From Flavobacteriaceae bacterium (GTDB lineage: Bacteria > Bacteroidota > Bacteroidia > Flavobacteriales > Flavobacteriaceae), in contig NZMG01000004.1 in NCBI GenBank assembly GCA_002694465.1, positions 1 to 34,813 of the forward strand: DNA of 34,813 bases, read 5' to 3'. Of this stretch, positions 14,317-22,002 are shown in pieces (the first letter of the stretch is position 1; each line of letters begins with the position of its first letter). Position numbers and translations under genes: made by a program. The notes beneath the pieces were generated by a model. That model worked only from the letters and a program-made list of their open reading frames with translations, was not told the origin of the DNA and made no database searches.

Positions 14317-15883
14317 TTTTCTTTTTGGAATTCTATTTTTTTCAATTGGAATAGTTAGCGCGCAAAATAAATACAAAGAGAGCTTCAAAGCTTCTAACGA
14401 TATGGTAGTCGAGGTAAATACCTCCTACACCAACGTGATTTTTGAAACTTGGAATAAGGACTTTGTGGAGGTAGAAGCCTTTGTAGATAATAAAGAACTT
14501 TCAGAAAAGGAACGAAAGGAAATTTTCGACAATTGGAAGTTTGATGTGTTAGGCAACAGTAAAAAGGTTGTGATTACATCAAATCCAAGTCATTACGGTG
14601 AAGGTATTGGTCTATTTGGTGGCGCAGATGCTTTAAAATCGTTAAAAGCCTTAAAAAGCTTAGAGAAGATGCCAGTGTTGGAAGAAATGCCCAATTTTGC
14701 TTTTGACTTTAATTTTGATATTCCAGAAGTACCCGAGTTAAAGGAGTTTCCAGTATGGCCTTTTAATGGCGATCGGCCTAATTTAAAAAATGGGAATGAG
14801 TACAACTATTTTCATGATAGAAACGGGAAGACAACTACATTCGATCGTGGAGAATACAAAAAGAATAAACAGGCCTACGTTGATAAATTAAATAAAAAAC
14901 ATAACTCCAATGCGAGTGTTAAAGATGTCGATAATTGGTTAGATCGTGTGGATGCTTGGTCCAAAGATATTGAAGACGTTATGGAAGACTGGGGTGAAAA
15001 TTTTGGAAAGAAATTTGAAACTCAATTTGGTCCTGAGTTTGAAAAAAAGATGGAGCGATGGGGAGAAGAGTTTGGCGAAAAATTTGGAAAGGATATGGAG
15101 AAATGGGGAGAAGAATTTGGGAAAGATATGGAGAAATGGGGTGAGGAGTTTGGAAAGAATATGGAAGAATGGGCCAAACAGTTTGAAGAAAACGGAGGAA
15201 ACTATTCAAGCAAAATTTTTATTGATGAAGATGGTAATAAAAACTTCCTTTTTGAAGGAAGTAAAGGCTTGCATTTTTCAGGAAAAGCAAACAAAACTAT
15301 TATTGTTCGTATGCCAAAAGGGACCAAGACTAATGTAAATGTGCGTCACGGCGAATTGAAAATGGCAAATGCGTATAATATGAAAGCAACGCTAAATTAT
15401 TCGCCTTTAACAGCTAACAGTATTGATGGGGGGCAAACCCTCATCAATGCTTCTTATGCTCCTGTACAAGTAAACTCTTGGGTTAATGGTTCTCTCAAAG
15501 TGAATTATGTAGAAGACTGTAGGTTGAATACGGTTTCAGAAATTAACCTTCAATCCAATTCTAGCGATGTAAGTATTAATGAGTTATTGAAATCGGGTGT
15601 GCTATCGGGTTCTTTTGGAAATCTTTATGTGCTAAAAGTAGCGCCAACGTTTACCTCGGTCGATATTACATTGGAAAATACCGATGCAGCATTAAAATTA
15701 CCCAATACTGCTTTTGATTTTTACTACAACGGAAAGAAGTCACAATTACAACATCCAAAATTTCTTCAATTAACCGAAACCAAAAACTTCGATCGTAAGT
15801 TGCTTAAAGGTTTCAATAAAGCAAATGCCTCTGGAAAAACAATTACTATCAATGCTAATTACAGCAATCTAAAAGTGCAATAA
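14288..15883 (+). CDS. Exported protein with beta-rich adhesin-like ends and a central 11-residue helical repeat
   Basis: Third gene of the sigma operon, 531 residues. Signal peptide 1-26 (ends GIVSAQ). Residues 30-100 are beta-rich (VVEVNTSYTNVIFETW). A Pro-rich stretch (about 128-160, EMPNFAFDFNFDIPEVPE) follows, then a charged segment. Residues 232-300 hold five tandem units close to MEKWGEEFGKD, with Trp and Phe four apart. From about 305 to the end the chain is beta-rich and resembles DUF4097-type putative adhesins found with sigma/anti-sigma genes in Bacteroidota (IIVRMPKGTKTNVNVRHGEL). No T9SS or lipobox signal is seen, so a periplasmic or outer-membrane site is likely. The function is not known; its place suggests an envelope-stress partner. 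Confidence 0.82.
   Translation: MKQLAIWKRNFLFGILFFSIGIVSAQNKYKESFKASNDMVVEVNTSYTNVIFETWNKDFVEVEAFVDNKELSEKERKEIFDNWKFDVLGNSKKVVITSNPSHYGEGIGLFGGADALKSLKALKSLEKMPVLEEMPNFAFDFNFDIPEVPELKEFPVWPFNGDRPNLKNGNEYNYFHDRNGKTTTFDRGEYKKNKQAYVDKLNKKHNSNASVKDVDNWLDRVDAWSKDIEDVMEDWGENFGKKFETQFGPEFEKKMERWGEEFGEKFGKDMEKWGEEFGKDMEKWGEEFGKNMEEWAKQFEENGGNYSSKIFIDEDGNKNFLFEGSKGLHFSGKANKTIIVRMPKGTKTNVNVRHGELKMANAYNMKATLNYSPLTANSIDGGQTLINASYAPVQVNSWVNGSLKVNYVEDCRLNTVSEINLQSNSSDVSINELLKSGVLSGSFGNLYVLKVAPTFTSVDITLENTDAALKLPNTAFDFYYNGKKSQLQHPKFLQLTETKNFDRKLLKGFNKANASGKTITINANYSNLKVQ
14981..15187 (+). repeat. Tandem 33-bp coding repeat (11-residue helical units)
   Basis: Codes for residues 232-300 of the exported protein. 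The central units are almost identical at protein level (MEKWGEEFGKD twice, then MEEWAKQFEEN), and the DNA units differ mainly at third positions. An 11-residue period equals three helical turns, giving an amphipathic helix with Trp/Phe on one face. Confidence 0.8.
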
Positions 15884-15885
15884 AA

Positions 15886-15924
15886 AAACCATCTCAAAGG
15901 GTGATGCATCCTTCAAAATGGTTT
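15886..15924. terminator. Intrinsic terminator between convergent genes
   Basis: Outer stem AAACCAT / ATGGTTT (15886-15892 and 15918-15924) and inner stem AAGG / CCTT (15897-15900 and 15910-15913) around a 9-base loop. A-run before and T-rich sequence after. It starts 3 bases past the stop of the exported-protein gene and can also serve the DUF6249 gene from the other side. Confidence 0.65.
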
Positions 15925-15949
15925 CTTCAACTAAAAACGGTTGGTTATT

Positions 15950-16300
15950 TTAAGCGTTTTCTGTTAGCTTTTTGGTCAAATAAAAACCTGTAAATAATCC
16001 CAATCCAGCCATAAATAAAATAGTTCCTGGCATAGCGATGTCTTCATCCATTCCTAGGACATCTGTAAATAATGCTCCTAAGAAAATTCCTATCCCTATA
16101 CCCATTAATAATAAGGCAAGATTAATAACGACTACTTTCCAAACGGGTGTAACGCGTCTATCTTTGCTATAAAAAATAGATGCATCGGCGCCCTTCTCAA
16201 TAAGTGCTATTCGTTCTTTGTTACGTGCCGAAATGTAGAGGTAAAAGATTCCGAAAATGACTCCGAAGATAATAGGTATAATCACAATTTCTGATCCCAT
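15950..16300 (-). CDS. DUF6249-type small membrane protein
   Basis: 116-residue inner-membrane protein: first helix about 4-24 (VIIPIIFGVIFGIFYLYI), a cytoplasmic basic segment with NKERIALIEKGADASIF, then two more helices (about 53-77 and 88-108, the second with LFMAGLGLFTGFYL). This is the layout of the DUF6249 family, common beside ECF sigma genes in Bacteroidota; its function is unknown. It is divergent from the second sigma gene across 138 bases. A TGTAAC-17-CGTC promoter on its own strand, matching that of the sigma gene, lies 45 bases before its ATG, so it is probably part of that sigma factor's regulon. Confidence 0.82.
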   Translation of the reverse strand: MGSEIVIIPIIFGVIFGIFYLYISARNKERIALIEKGADASIFYSKDRRVTPVWKVVVINLALLLMGIGIGIFLGALFTDVLGMDEDIAMPGTILFMAGLGLFTGFYLTKKLTENA

Positions 16301-16344
16301 GATGTTTTTGTTTAAAGGTTAATTACTGTTCGTTTTGTCCATAG

Positions 16345-16371
16345 GACGGAAGATCCTTAATCTAGGTTACA
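16345..16371 (-). promoter_or_regulatory. ECF-type promoter for the DUF6249 gene
   Basis: On the minus strand TGTAAC (16371-16366), 17-base spacer, CGTC (16348-16345). The boxes and spacing are identical to 16402-16428 on the other strand, while the spacers differ in sequence, which argues for a functional match and not simple duplication. The -10 box lies 45 bases before the ATG at 16300. Confidence 0.72.
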
Positions 16372-16401
16372 AATAATTATAAAAAGTATTTCTGCGTACT
16401 G

Positions 16402-16428
16402 TGTAACCATATGGATAGAACCCACGTC
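16402..16428 (+). promoter_or_regulatory. ECF-type promoter for the second sigma gene
   Basis: TGTAAC (16402-16407), 17-base spacer, CGTC (16425-16428). This has the general form of ECF promoters such as those of SigM/SigX. The -10 box ends only 10 bases before the ATG at 16439, so the transcript should have a very short leader of a few bases. Confidence 0.72.
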
Positions 16429-16438
16429 TTATTACCAA

Positions 16439-17026
16439 ATGACCACCAGTACCGACCATCAATTAATCGAGAATACCTTGCAAGGGAATACGCAAGCCTT
16501 TTCGGTATTGGTAGAACGGTATCAAAATTTTGTCTTTACCATTGCTGTGCGAATGTTACGCAATAGGGAAGAAGCCGAAGAAGTAGCTCAGGATAGTTTT
16601 ATAAAGGCTTTTGAAGCGTTGTCAACCTATCGTGGGGAGGCAAAGTTTTCAAGTTGGTTGTATAGCATCGCATACCGAAAAACCTTAGATAGGATTAGAA
16701 AAAACAACAATTCGAGAACTATTGAACTCGTTGAAGATATTACAGAAACGGAAACCGAAGACATTGAAAATGCGCTGCATTTTATACAAATTCAAGAGCG
16801 GAACGAGTTGATTAAAAAAGGAATAGAACAATTACCTGAGCAGGAAGCAGCCATCATTACTTTTTTCTATTTTGAAGAATTATCTATTAAAGAAATTTCA
16901 GAAATCACTCAGCTTAGTGAGGATAATGTGAAAATTAAGTTATACCGAAGTCGAAAAAAATTATTTATTTTACTGAAGTATTATGTACTTCCCCAATACA
17001 CCAATAGCAATGGAAGCGCCATTTAA
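16439..17026 (+). CDS. ECF-family RNA polymerase sigma factor (second of two)
   Basis: 195 residues. Region 2 about 22-90 (LVERYQNFVFTIAVRML, NREEAEEVAQDSFIKAFEAL, KFSSWLYSIAYRKTLDRIRK) and region 4 about 125-180 (QLPEQEAAIITFFYFEELSI, EISEITQLSEDNVKIKLYRS). The ATG at 16439 is preceded by an ECF-type promoter that ends 10 bases upstream, and the same boxes face the divergent DUF6249 gene, so it very likely activates itself and that neighbour. The downstream anti-sigma candidate overlaps it by 17 bases, exactly as in the first pair. Sequence similarity to the first sigma is low outside conserved motifs, so the two are not a recent duplication. Confidence 0.94.
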   Translation: MTTSTDHQLIENTLQGNTQAFSVLVERYQNFVFTIAVRMLRNREEAEEVAQDSFIKAFEALSTYRGEAKFSSWLYSIAYRKTLDRIRKNNNSRTIELVEDITETETEDIENALHFIQIQERNELIKKGIEQLPEQEAAIITFFYFEELSIKEISEITQLSEDNVKIKLYRSRKKLFILLKYYVLPQYTNSNGSAI

Positions 17027-17399
17027 CAAACAAGACGAGATTATTAAAAAGCTTTTGCAAGAAGCTTCGTTAGAAAAACCTTCTTTAGATTTTTCTAACA
17101 ATGTGATGCAGCAAATTGAAAAGCAAAAAGCAAGTCAAACGTACCGTCCTCTTATCTCAAAAACGGCTTGGGGTGCGATTTTAGCCATATTTCTTTTAGG
17201 ATTATTGTGGGTGTATTTTAATCCTGCTTCAAATATGTATGATGTAGGGAACCTTACTTTTACTGAAAAACTCAATATAAAAAACCCTTTTGAGGGGTTA
17301 ACCTTATCAAAGACTACGGCTTATGCTATTGGCGTTATGGCATTGTTTTTACTGCAAATCCCTTTTCTCAAAAGGATTTTAGAAAAAAATCAATTATAA
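17010..17399 (+). CDS. Probable anti-sigma factor, two-helix membrane protein
   Basis: 129 residues from ATG 17010. The cytoplasmic part of about 45 residues (NKQDEIIKKLLQEASLEKPS; DFSNNVMQQIEKQK) looks helical, then two membrane helices (about 54-72, TAWGAILAIFLLGLLWVYF; about 104-122, TTAYAIGVMALFLLQIPF) with a short loop between. No zinc motif is seen. The call rests on position directly after the sigma gene, the membrane layout and the DFSNNVMQQIE-type segment common in such Bacteroidota proteins. The ATG at 16983 would add nine residues; 17010 gives a 17-base overlap like that of the first pair. A strong terminator begins at the stop codon. Confidence 0.72.
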   Translation: MEAPFNKQDEIIKKLLQEASLEKPSLDFSNNVMQQIEKQKASQTYRPLISKTAWGAILAIFLLGLLWVYFNPASNMYDVGNLTFTEKLNIKNPFEGLTLSKTTAYAIGVMALFLLQIPFLKRILEKNQL

Positions 17400-17431
17400 A
17401 AAAATCCCGAAGCAAAACTTCGGGATTTTTT
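17399..17431. terminator. Bidirectional intrinsic terminator (second sigma operon / secA)
   Basis: Perfect 14-bp stem built on AAATCCCGAAG / CTTCGGGATTT with loop CAAAA, A-run before and T-run after. It starts at the last base of the anti-sigma gene and ends 3 bases before the secA stop, so it serves both. Confidence 0.92.
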
Positions 17432-17433
17432 AT

Positions 17434-20400
17434 TTATTCATCTACCAATACCCATTCGCCCTTGTCGAGTAATGGAATAGCCTGTTTGTATTTCATTTGC
17501 TTGTTTTCACCACTCATCACGTGTTTAATCGTTACTTTGTCGTTACGTCCAATTTTTGGACGCTCACGTGTAATGGTTTCCGTAATTTGAGGACGTTGCT
17601 GTGTATTTCCAGCTGCACGAGATTGTGCAGCACGTTCATCCATATTTGGAATTTCATCTTTTTGCTCGCTTAACTTTTCTCTAGAACGAACTTGTCTTGC
17701 TTCCTGAATTTGTTGCTGATTCTCTTGTGGTAATTCTCCTTTAAATAAGAAAGAAAGCACATCTTTATTTACTTTTTCAATCATGGCTTTAAACAATTCG
17801 AAAGCCTCAAATTTGTAAATAAGCAAAGGATCTTTTTGTTCGTGAACTGCTAACTGTACACTTTGTTTAAGCTCATCCATTTTACGAAGATGCGTTTTCC
17901 AAGCATCATCGATAATAGCAAGGGTAATGTTTTTTTCAAAATCGTTTACCAGTTGTTTTCCTTCAGATTCGTAAGCTTTTTGAAGGTCTGTAGCAACATT
18001 TAATGTTTTAACACCATCAGTAAAGGGAACTAAAATTCGTTTGAATTTATCACCCTGATTTTCAAACACATTTTTTATGACAGGGAAAGCCATTTCGGCA
18101 TTACGCGCCATTTTTTCTTGATAATGCTTGTAGGCTGCTTTATAAACTTTTCCAGCAATTTCTTTAATTCCTAGGTTTTCAAATTCTTGTTTTGAAATAG
18201 GAGAACTCATAGAGAAATATCGAATTAATTCAAACTCGAAATTTTTAAAATCTTGCGCTCCTTTATTGGTTTCGGCAATCACTTCCGATGTGTCATAAAT
18301 CATATTGGCGATATCCACACGAAGTCGCTCTCCAAATAATGCATTGTAACGACGCTTGTAAATCACCTCACGTTGGGCATTCATAACATCATCATACTCT
18401 AGTAATCTTTTACGAATTCCAAAGTTGTTTTCTTCCACTTTTTTCTGAGCACGCTCAATGGATTTTGAAATCATAGAATGCTGAATCACTTCCCCTTCTT
18501 TTAATCCCAAACGGTCCATCATTTTGGCAATACGTTCACTACCAAAAAGACGCATTAAATTATCTTCTAACGAAACATAAAACTGAGAACTTCCAGGATC
18601 TCCTTGACGACCACTACGACCACGAAGCTGTCTATCCACACGACGCGAATCGTGACGCTCGGTACCTACAATAGCAAGCCCTCCCGCTTTCTTTACCTCT
18701 TCACTTAACTTAATATCGGTTCCACGACCTGCCATGTTGGTAGCAATCGTTACCACTCCTGCATTTCCGGCTTGGGCAACAATATCGGCCTCCTTTTTAT
18801 GTAATTTTGCATTCAAGACGTTATGCGGAATGTTACGAATACTCAACATTCTGCTTAATAGCTCTGAAATATCTACCGAAGTAGTACCAATTAATACAGG
18901 TCTTCCAACATTAGAAAGTTCTACCACTTCTTCAATTACAGCATTGTACTTTTCGCGCTTTGTTTTGTAAATCTTATCGTCTCTGTCATCACGTGCAATG
19001 GGTCTGTTGGTGGGAATTTCTACCACATCCAATTTGTATATTTCCCAAAGTTCACCTGCTTCTGTCACTGCAGTTCCCGTCATACCTGCCAGTTTGCGGT
19101 ACATTCTAAAATAATTTTGAAGGGTAATGGTGGCAAAGGTTTGCGTAATGGCTTCAATTTTTACATTTTCTTTCGCCTCGATAGCTTGGTGCAGTCCATC
19201 GCTATAACGACGACCATCCATAATACGTCCCGTTTGCTCATCAACAATCATTACTTTATTCTCCATCACCACATATTGATCGTCTTTTTCGAATAATGTG
19301 TAGGCTTTCAGAAGCTGATTTAACGTATGGATACGCTCACTTTTTACACCAAAATCTCTAAAAAGATCTTCTTTTAAAGCGGCCTCTTCTTCTGGCGGAA
19401 GATTTTGATCCTCAATTTTTGCTATTTCAGTACCAATTTCTGGCATGACAAAGAAATCTGGATCGTCTTTACCCGAAAGGAACTCAATCCCTTTATCGGT
19501 TAATTCTATTTGATTGTTTTTTTCTTCAATCACAAAATACAACTCGGCATCTACCTTAGGCATTTCACGATTGTTGTCCTGCATATAATAATTTTCAGTC
19601 TTTTGAAGGATAGCTTTTACACCTTCTTCAGACAGAAACTTAATAAGCGCTTTATTTTTTGGAAGTCCACGATAGACTCGTAATAATTGGAAACCGCCTT
19701 CTTTGGTATCGCCTTCGGCAATTAATTTTTTGGCTTCGGCTAAAACACCCGTTAAATATTTTTTCTGAACTTCAACAATGCTACTAATTTTTGGCTTTAA
19801 TTCGTTAAACTCGTGTCGTTCTCCTTCAGGAACAGGCCCCGAAATTATTAAGGGAGTACGCGCATCGTCAATTAATACACTATCCACCTCATCCACAATG
19901 GCGTAATGATGTGGGCGTTGCACCAAATCGTTGGGTGCGTGCGACATATTATCACGCAAATAATCGAAACCAAATTCGTTATTGGTCCCGTAGGTAATAT
20001 CTGCGTTGTAGGCTTTTCTTCGCTCTGGAGAGTTGGATTGGTGTAAATCGATACAATCCACACTTAAACCGTGAAACTCGAATATGGGAGCCATCCAAGC
20101 GCTATCACGTTTAGCGAGGTAATCGTTTACCGTTACCAAGTGTACCCCATTTCCAGCCAACGCATTTAAATACACGGGAAGGGTTGCTACTAAGGTTTTA
20201 CCTTCTCCAGTTTGCATTTCGGCTACTTTTCCTTGGTGTAGTGCAATACCACCAATAAGCTGTACATCGTAGTGTACCATATCCCAGGTTACTTCTTTAC
20301 CTGCCGCATCCCAAGAGTTGCTCCAAATGGCTTTATCACCATCTAAGGTTACGTAATCCTTTGTTGCAGAGATTTCTCTATCAAATGGGCTAGCCGTAAC

Positions 20401-20790
20401 GGTAAGGCTTGTATTGTCTTTAAATCGCTTTGCGGTTTCTTTCACCACGGCAAAGGCTTCTGGGAGAATATCGTTAAGGGTTTTCTTTTCAACTTCGTAG
20501 CGATCATTTTTTAAGGCATCCACCCGATTGTAAATATCTTCTTTTACATCGATGTCTTCTTCTTTTTCGGCATCCTTAAGCAGTGCATCTATTTGATCTT
20601 GTATCTCCTTTTGGTCGTCTTTTATTCTTTTTCTGAAGTATTCAGATTTTGCACGAAGCTCGTCTAAAGAAAGATTTGCCATTTCGGCTTCGTGTTTTTT
20701 TATTTGGTTGACAATGGGCTGAATTTCACCGATGTCTTTTTTGGATTTGTCTCCTACAAATACTTTTAATACGTTGTCTAAAAGTCCCAT
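17434..20790 (-). CDS. secA: Preprotein translocase ATPase SecA
   Basis: Motor of the Sec pathway, pushing unfolded exported proteins through SecYEG. It has 1118 residues, the large Bacteroidota form with insertions in the nucleotide-binding region (about 330-400). Walker A is GEGKT at 195-199 (EMQTGEGKTLVATLP), Walker B is in AIVDEVDSVLIDDARTPLI, a helicase-like motif reads MIVDEQTGRIMDGRR, and NMAGRGTDIKL and RQLRGRSGRQGDPG belong to the second nucleotide-binding domain. The C-terminus lacks the Cys-rich zinc motif of E. coli SecA and ends in a basic then mixed tail (IKHVMSGENKQMKYKQAI). It starts at ATG 20790 with no close upstream partner. Confidence 0.98.
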   Translation of the reverse strand: MGLLDNVLKVFVGDKSKKDIGEIQPIVNQIKKHEAEMANLSLDELRAKSEYFRKRIKDDQKEIQDQIDALLKDAEKEEDIDVKEDIYNRVDALKNDRYEVEKKTLNDILPEAFAVVKETAKRFKDNTSLTVTASPFDREISATKDYVTLDGDKAIWSNSWDAAGKEVTWDMVHYDVQLIGGIALHQGKVAEMQTGEGKTLVATLPVYLNALAGNGVHLVTVNDYLAKRDSAWMAPIFEFHGLSVDCIDLHQSNSPERRKAYNADITYGTNNEFGFDYLRDNMSHAPNDLVQRPHHYAIVDEVDSVLIDDARTPLIISGPVPEGERHEFNELKPKISSIVEVQKKYLTGVLAEAKKLIAEGDTKEGGFQLLRVYRGLPKNKALIKFLSEEGVKAILQKTENYYMQDNNREMPKVDAELYFVIEEKNNQIELTDKGIEFLSGKDDPDFFVMPEIGTEIAKIEDQNLPPEEEAALKEDLFRDFGVKSERIHTLNQLLKAYTLFEKDDQYVVMENKVMIVDEQTGRIMDGRRYSDGLHQAIEAKENVKIEAITQTFATITLQNYFRMYRKLAGMTGTAVTEAGELWEIYKLDVVEIPTNRPIARDDRDDKIYKTKREKYNAVIEEVVELSNVGRPVLIGTTSVDISELLSRMLSIRNIPHNVLNAKLHKKEADIVAQAGNAGVVTIATNMAGRGTDIKLSEEVKKAGGLAIVGTERHDSRRVDRQLRGRSGRQGDPGSSQFYVSLEDNLMRLFGSERIAKMMDRLGLKEGEVIQHSMISKSIERAQKKVEENNFGIRKRLLEYDDVMNAQREVIYKRRYNALFGERLRVDIANMIYDTSEVIAETNKGAQDFKNFEFELIRYFSMSSPISKQEFENLGIKEIAGKVYKAAYKHYQEKMARNAEMAFPVIKNVFENQGDKFKRILVPFTDGVKTLNVATDLQKAYESEGKQLVNDFEKNITLAIIDDAWKTHLRKMDELKQSVQLAVHEQKDPLLIYKFEAFELFKAMIEKVNKDVLSFLFKGELPQENQQQIQEARQVRSREKLSEQKDEIPNMDERAAQSRAAGNTQQRPQITETITRERPKIGRNDKVTIKHVMSGENKQMKYKQAIPLLDKGEWVLVDE

Positions 20791-20917
20791 GATGTGTGTA
20801 TTGTTTTAGGCTCAAGTACAGAAATAAAACCTTCTGTGTAAAGTATCACAAAAAAAGCGTAAATATTCGAAAAATTCAAAGGGTTTAACGCTTTTTATGA
20901 CTTGTGTTTTGAGCAAA

Positions 20918-20953
20918 AAAAAAGCCTCGTACCCAATAGGGTGAGACTTTTTT
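20918..20953. terminator. Intrinsic terminator after the DUF2795 gene
   Basis: Stem built from AAAAAG, CTC, ACCC with GGGT, GAG, CTTTTTT around loop AATA, with small bulges. It lies 20 bases past the stop of the minus-strand gene at 20973. The remaining DNA up to secA (20791-20917) holds the secA promoter region, where I see no clear consensus. Confidence 0.65.
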
Positions 20954-20972
20954 CTATGTTTTAAATTTATTA

Positions 20973-21194
20973 TTAATATTCGTCTTCATTCCACAGATAA
21001 TCATCGTCTGTGGGGTAGTCCTGCCATATTTCCTCGATAGAATCGTAAGAGTCGCCTTCGTCTTCAATAGCTTGAAGGTTCTCCACCACTTCCAGTGGTG
21101 CACCAGTTCTAATGGCATAATCTATCAACTCGTCTTTTGTGGCAGGCCAGGGGGCATCGCTTAAATAAGATGCCAATTCTAATGTCCAGTACAT
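20973..21194 (-). CDS. DUF2795 family protein
   Basis: Small acidic protein of 73 residues. It resembles DUF2795: a helix (LELASYLSDAPWPATKDEL), a helix with AIRTGAPLEVVENLQAIE, and the SYDSIEEIWQDYP ending, followed by an acidic tail. The family is widespread and without known function. It stands alone, with its own terminator. Confidence 0.82.
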   Translation of the reverse strand: MYWTLELASYLSDAPWPATKDELIDYAIRTGAPLEVVENLQAIEDEGDSYDSIEEIWQDYPTDDDYLWNEDEY

Positions 21195-21339
21195 AATAGA
21201 ATTAGGGTTTAATTTTTTGCAAAAATAAATTTTTAACTGAAAAAGTCAAGAAAAATTAAAGTTAATTGTCATTTATTTTAAAGAACGTTTTTAATACACT
21301 GAAAATCAGTTAATTAAAATTAGAGATTAAATCTTAGGA

Positions 21340-21912
21340 TTATTGTTTTTTTGGAATCCACTTAATTTCTTCTGCTTTGAGGTCAAAAGACAATTTCCGT
21401 GCCAGTACAAAAAGGTAGTCAGAAAGGCGGTTGAGGTACTTTAAAACGTGCGCATCGACAGGTTCATTTTCGTGTAAAAAGCTGGTTAAACGTTCGGCCC
21501 GACGGCAAACAGTACGTGCAATGTGACAATATGACACCGTTGTGTGTCCTCCAGGAAGGACAAAGTGTGTCATAGGGGGAAGGGCTTCATTCATGGTATC
21601 CATTTCTTGTTCAAGAAGTAGAATATCGTTTTCTTCAATTTTTGGAATGTTTAATCGCTCCTTTCCACTTTTTAATACTGCTTTTTGAGGATCAGTAGCC
21701 AAAATAGCGCCTACCGTAAACAACTTGTCTTGAATGTCCATCAAGGTATTCTTGTAATGGGTATCCATTTCTTGATCGCGAAGCAAACCAAGATGTGAGT
21801 TTAATTCATCCACCGTTCCATAGCTTTCAATACGAATATGGTGTTTGGGAACACGTGTACCACCAAAAAGCGCTGTGGTTCCTTTATCTCCTGTTTTAGT
21901 GTAGATTTTCAT
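21340..21912 (-). CDS. Cob(I)alamin adenosyltransferase, PduO type
   Basis: Transfers the adenosyl group of ATP to cob(I)alamin, making adenosylcobalamin. Family features: KIYTKTGDKGTTALFGGTRV at the N-terminus (ATP binding), ESYGTVDELNSHLG, FVLPGGH, and CRRAERL with NRLSDYLFVLAR near the end. The 190 residues are a normal length. ATG 21912 is preferred over a TTG three codons upstream, because the family starts at MKIYTKTGD. It should supply cofactor to methylmalonyl-CoA mutase, whose chaperone meaB is 8.4 kb away. It is not in an operon. Confidence 0.95.
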   Translation of the reverse strand: MKIYTKTGDKGTTALFGGTRVPKHHIRIESYGTVDELNSHLGLLRDQEMDTHYKNTLMDIQDKLFTVGAILATDPQKAVLKSGKERLNIPKIEENDILLLEQEMDTMNEALPPMTHFVLPGGHTTVSYCHIARTVCRRAERLTSFLHENEPVDAHVLKYLNRLSDYLFVLARKLSFDLKAEEIKWIPKKQ

Positions 21913-21943
21913 ATTTGACAAATATATTTAAGAAATCTTGAAG

Positions 21944-21978
21944 TTTTGATGTAATATGATTATTAATTAGTATCTTTA
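21944..21978 (+). promoter_or_regulatory. Promoter candidate for the metalloprotease gene
   Basis: TTTTG at 21944-21948 as a -33 box and TATCTTTA at 21971-21978 as a -7 box (7 of 8 to TAnnTTTG), 22 bases apart, 24 bases before the ATG at 22003. Confidence 0.5.
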
Positions 21979-22002
21979 AAATAAACATATAATCACAACA
22001 TT

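Noticed and set aside
14593..14805. 70-codon minus-strand frame in the exported protein gene
   Set aside because: Antisense shadow of the Pro-rich segment; no start context or family match.
14946..15338. 130-codon frame overlapping the exported repeat protein
   Set aside because: It is a frame-shifted reading of the same 33-bp repeats; the real frame has a signal peptide and a coherent domain order.
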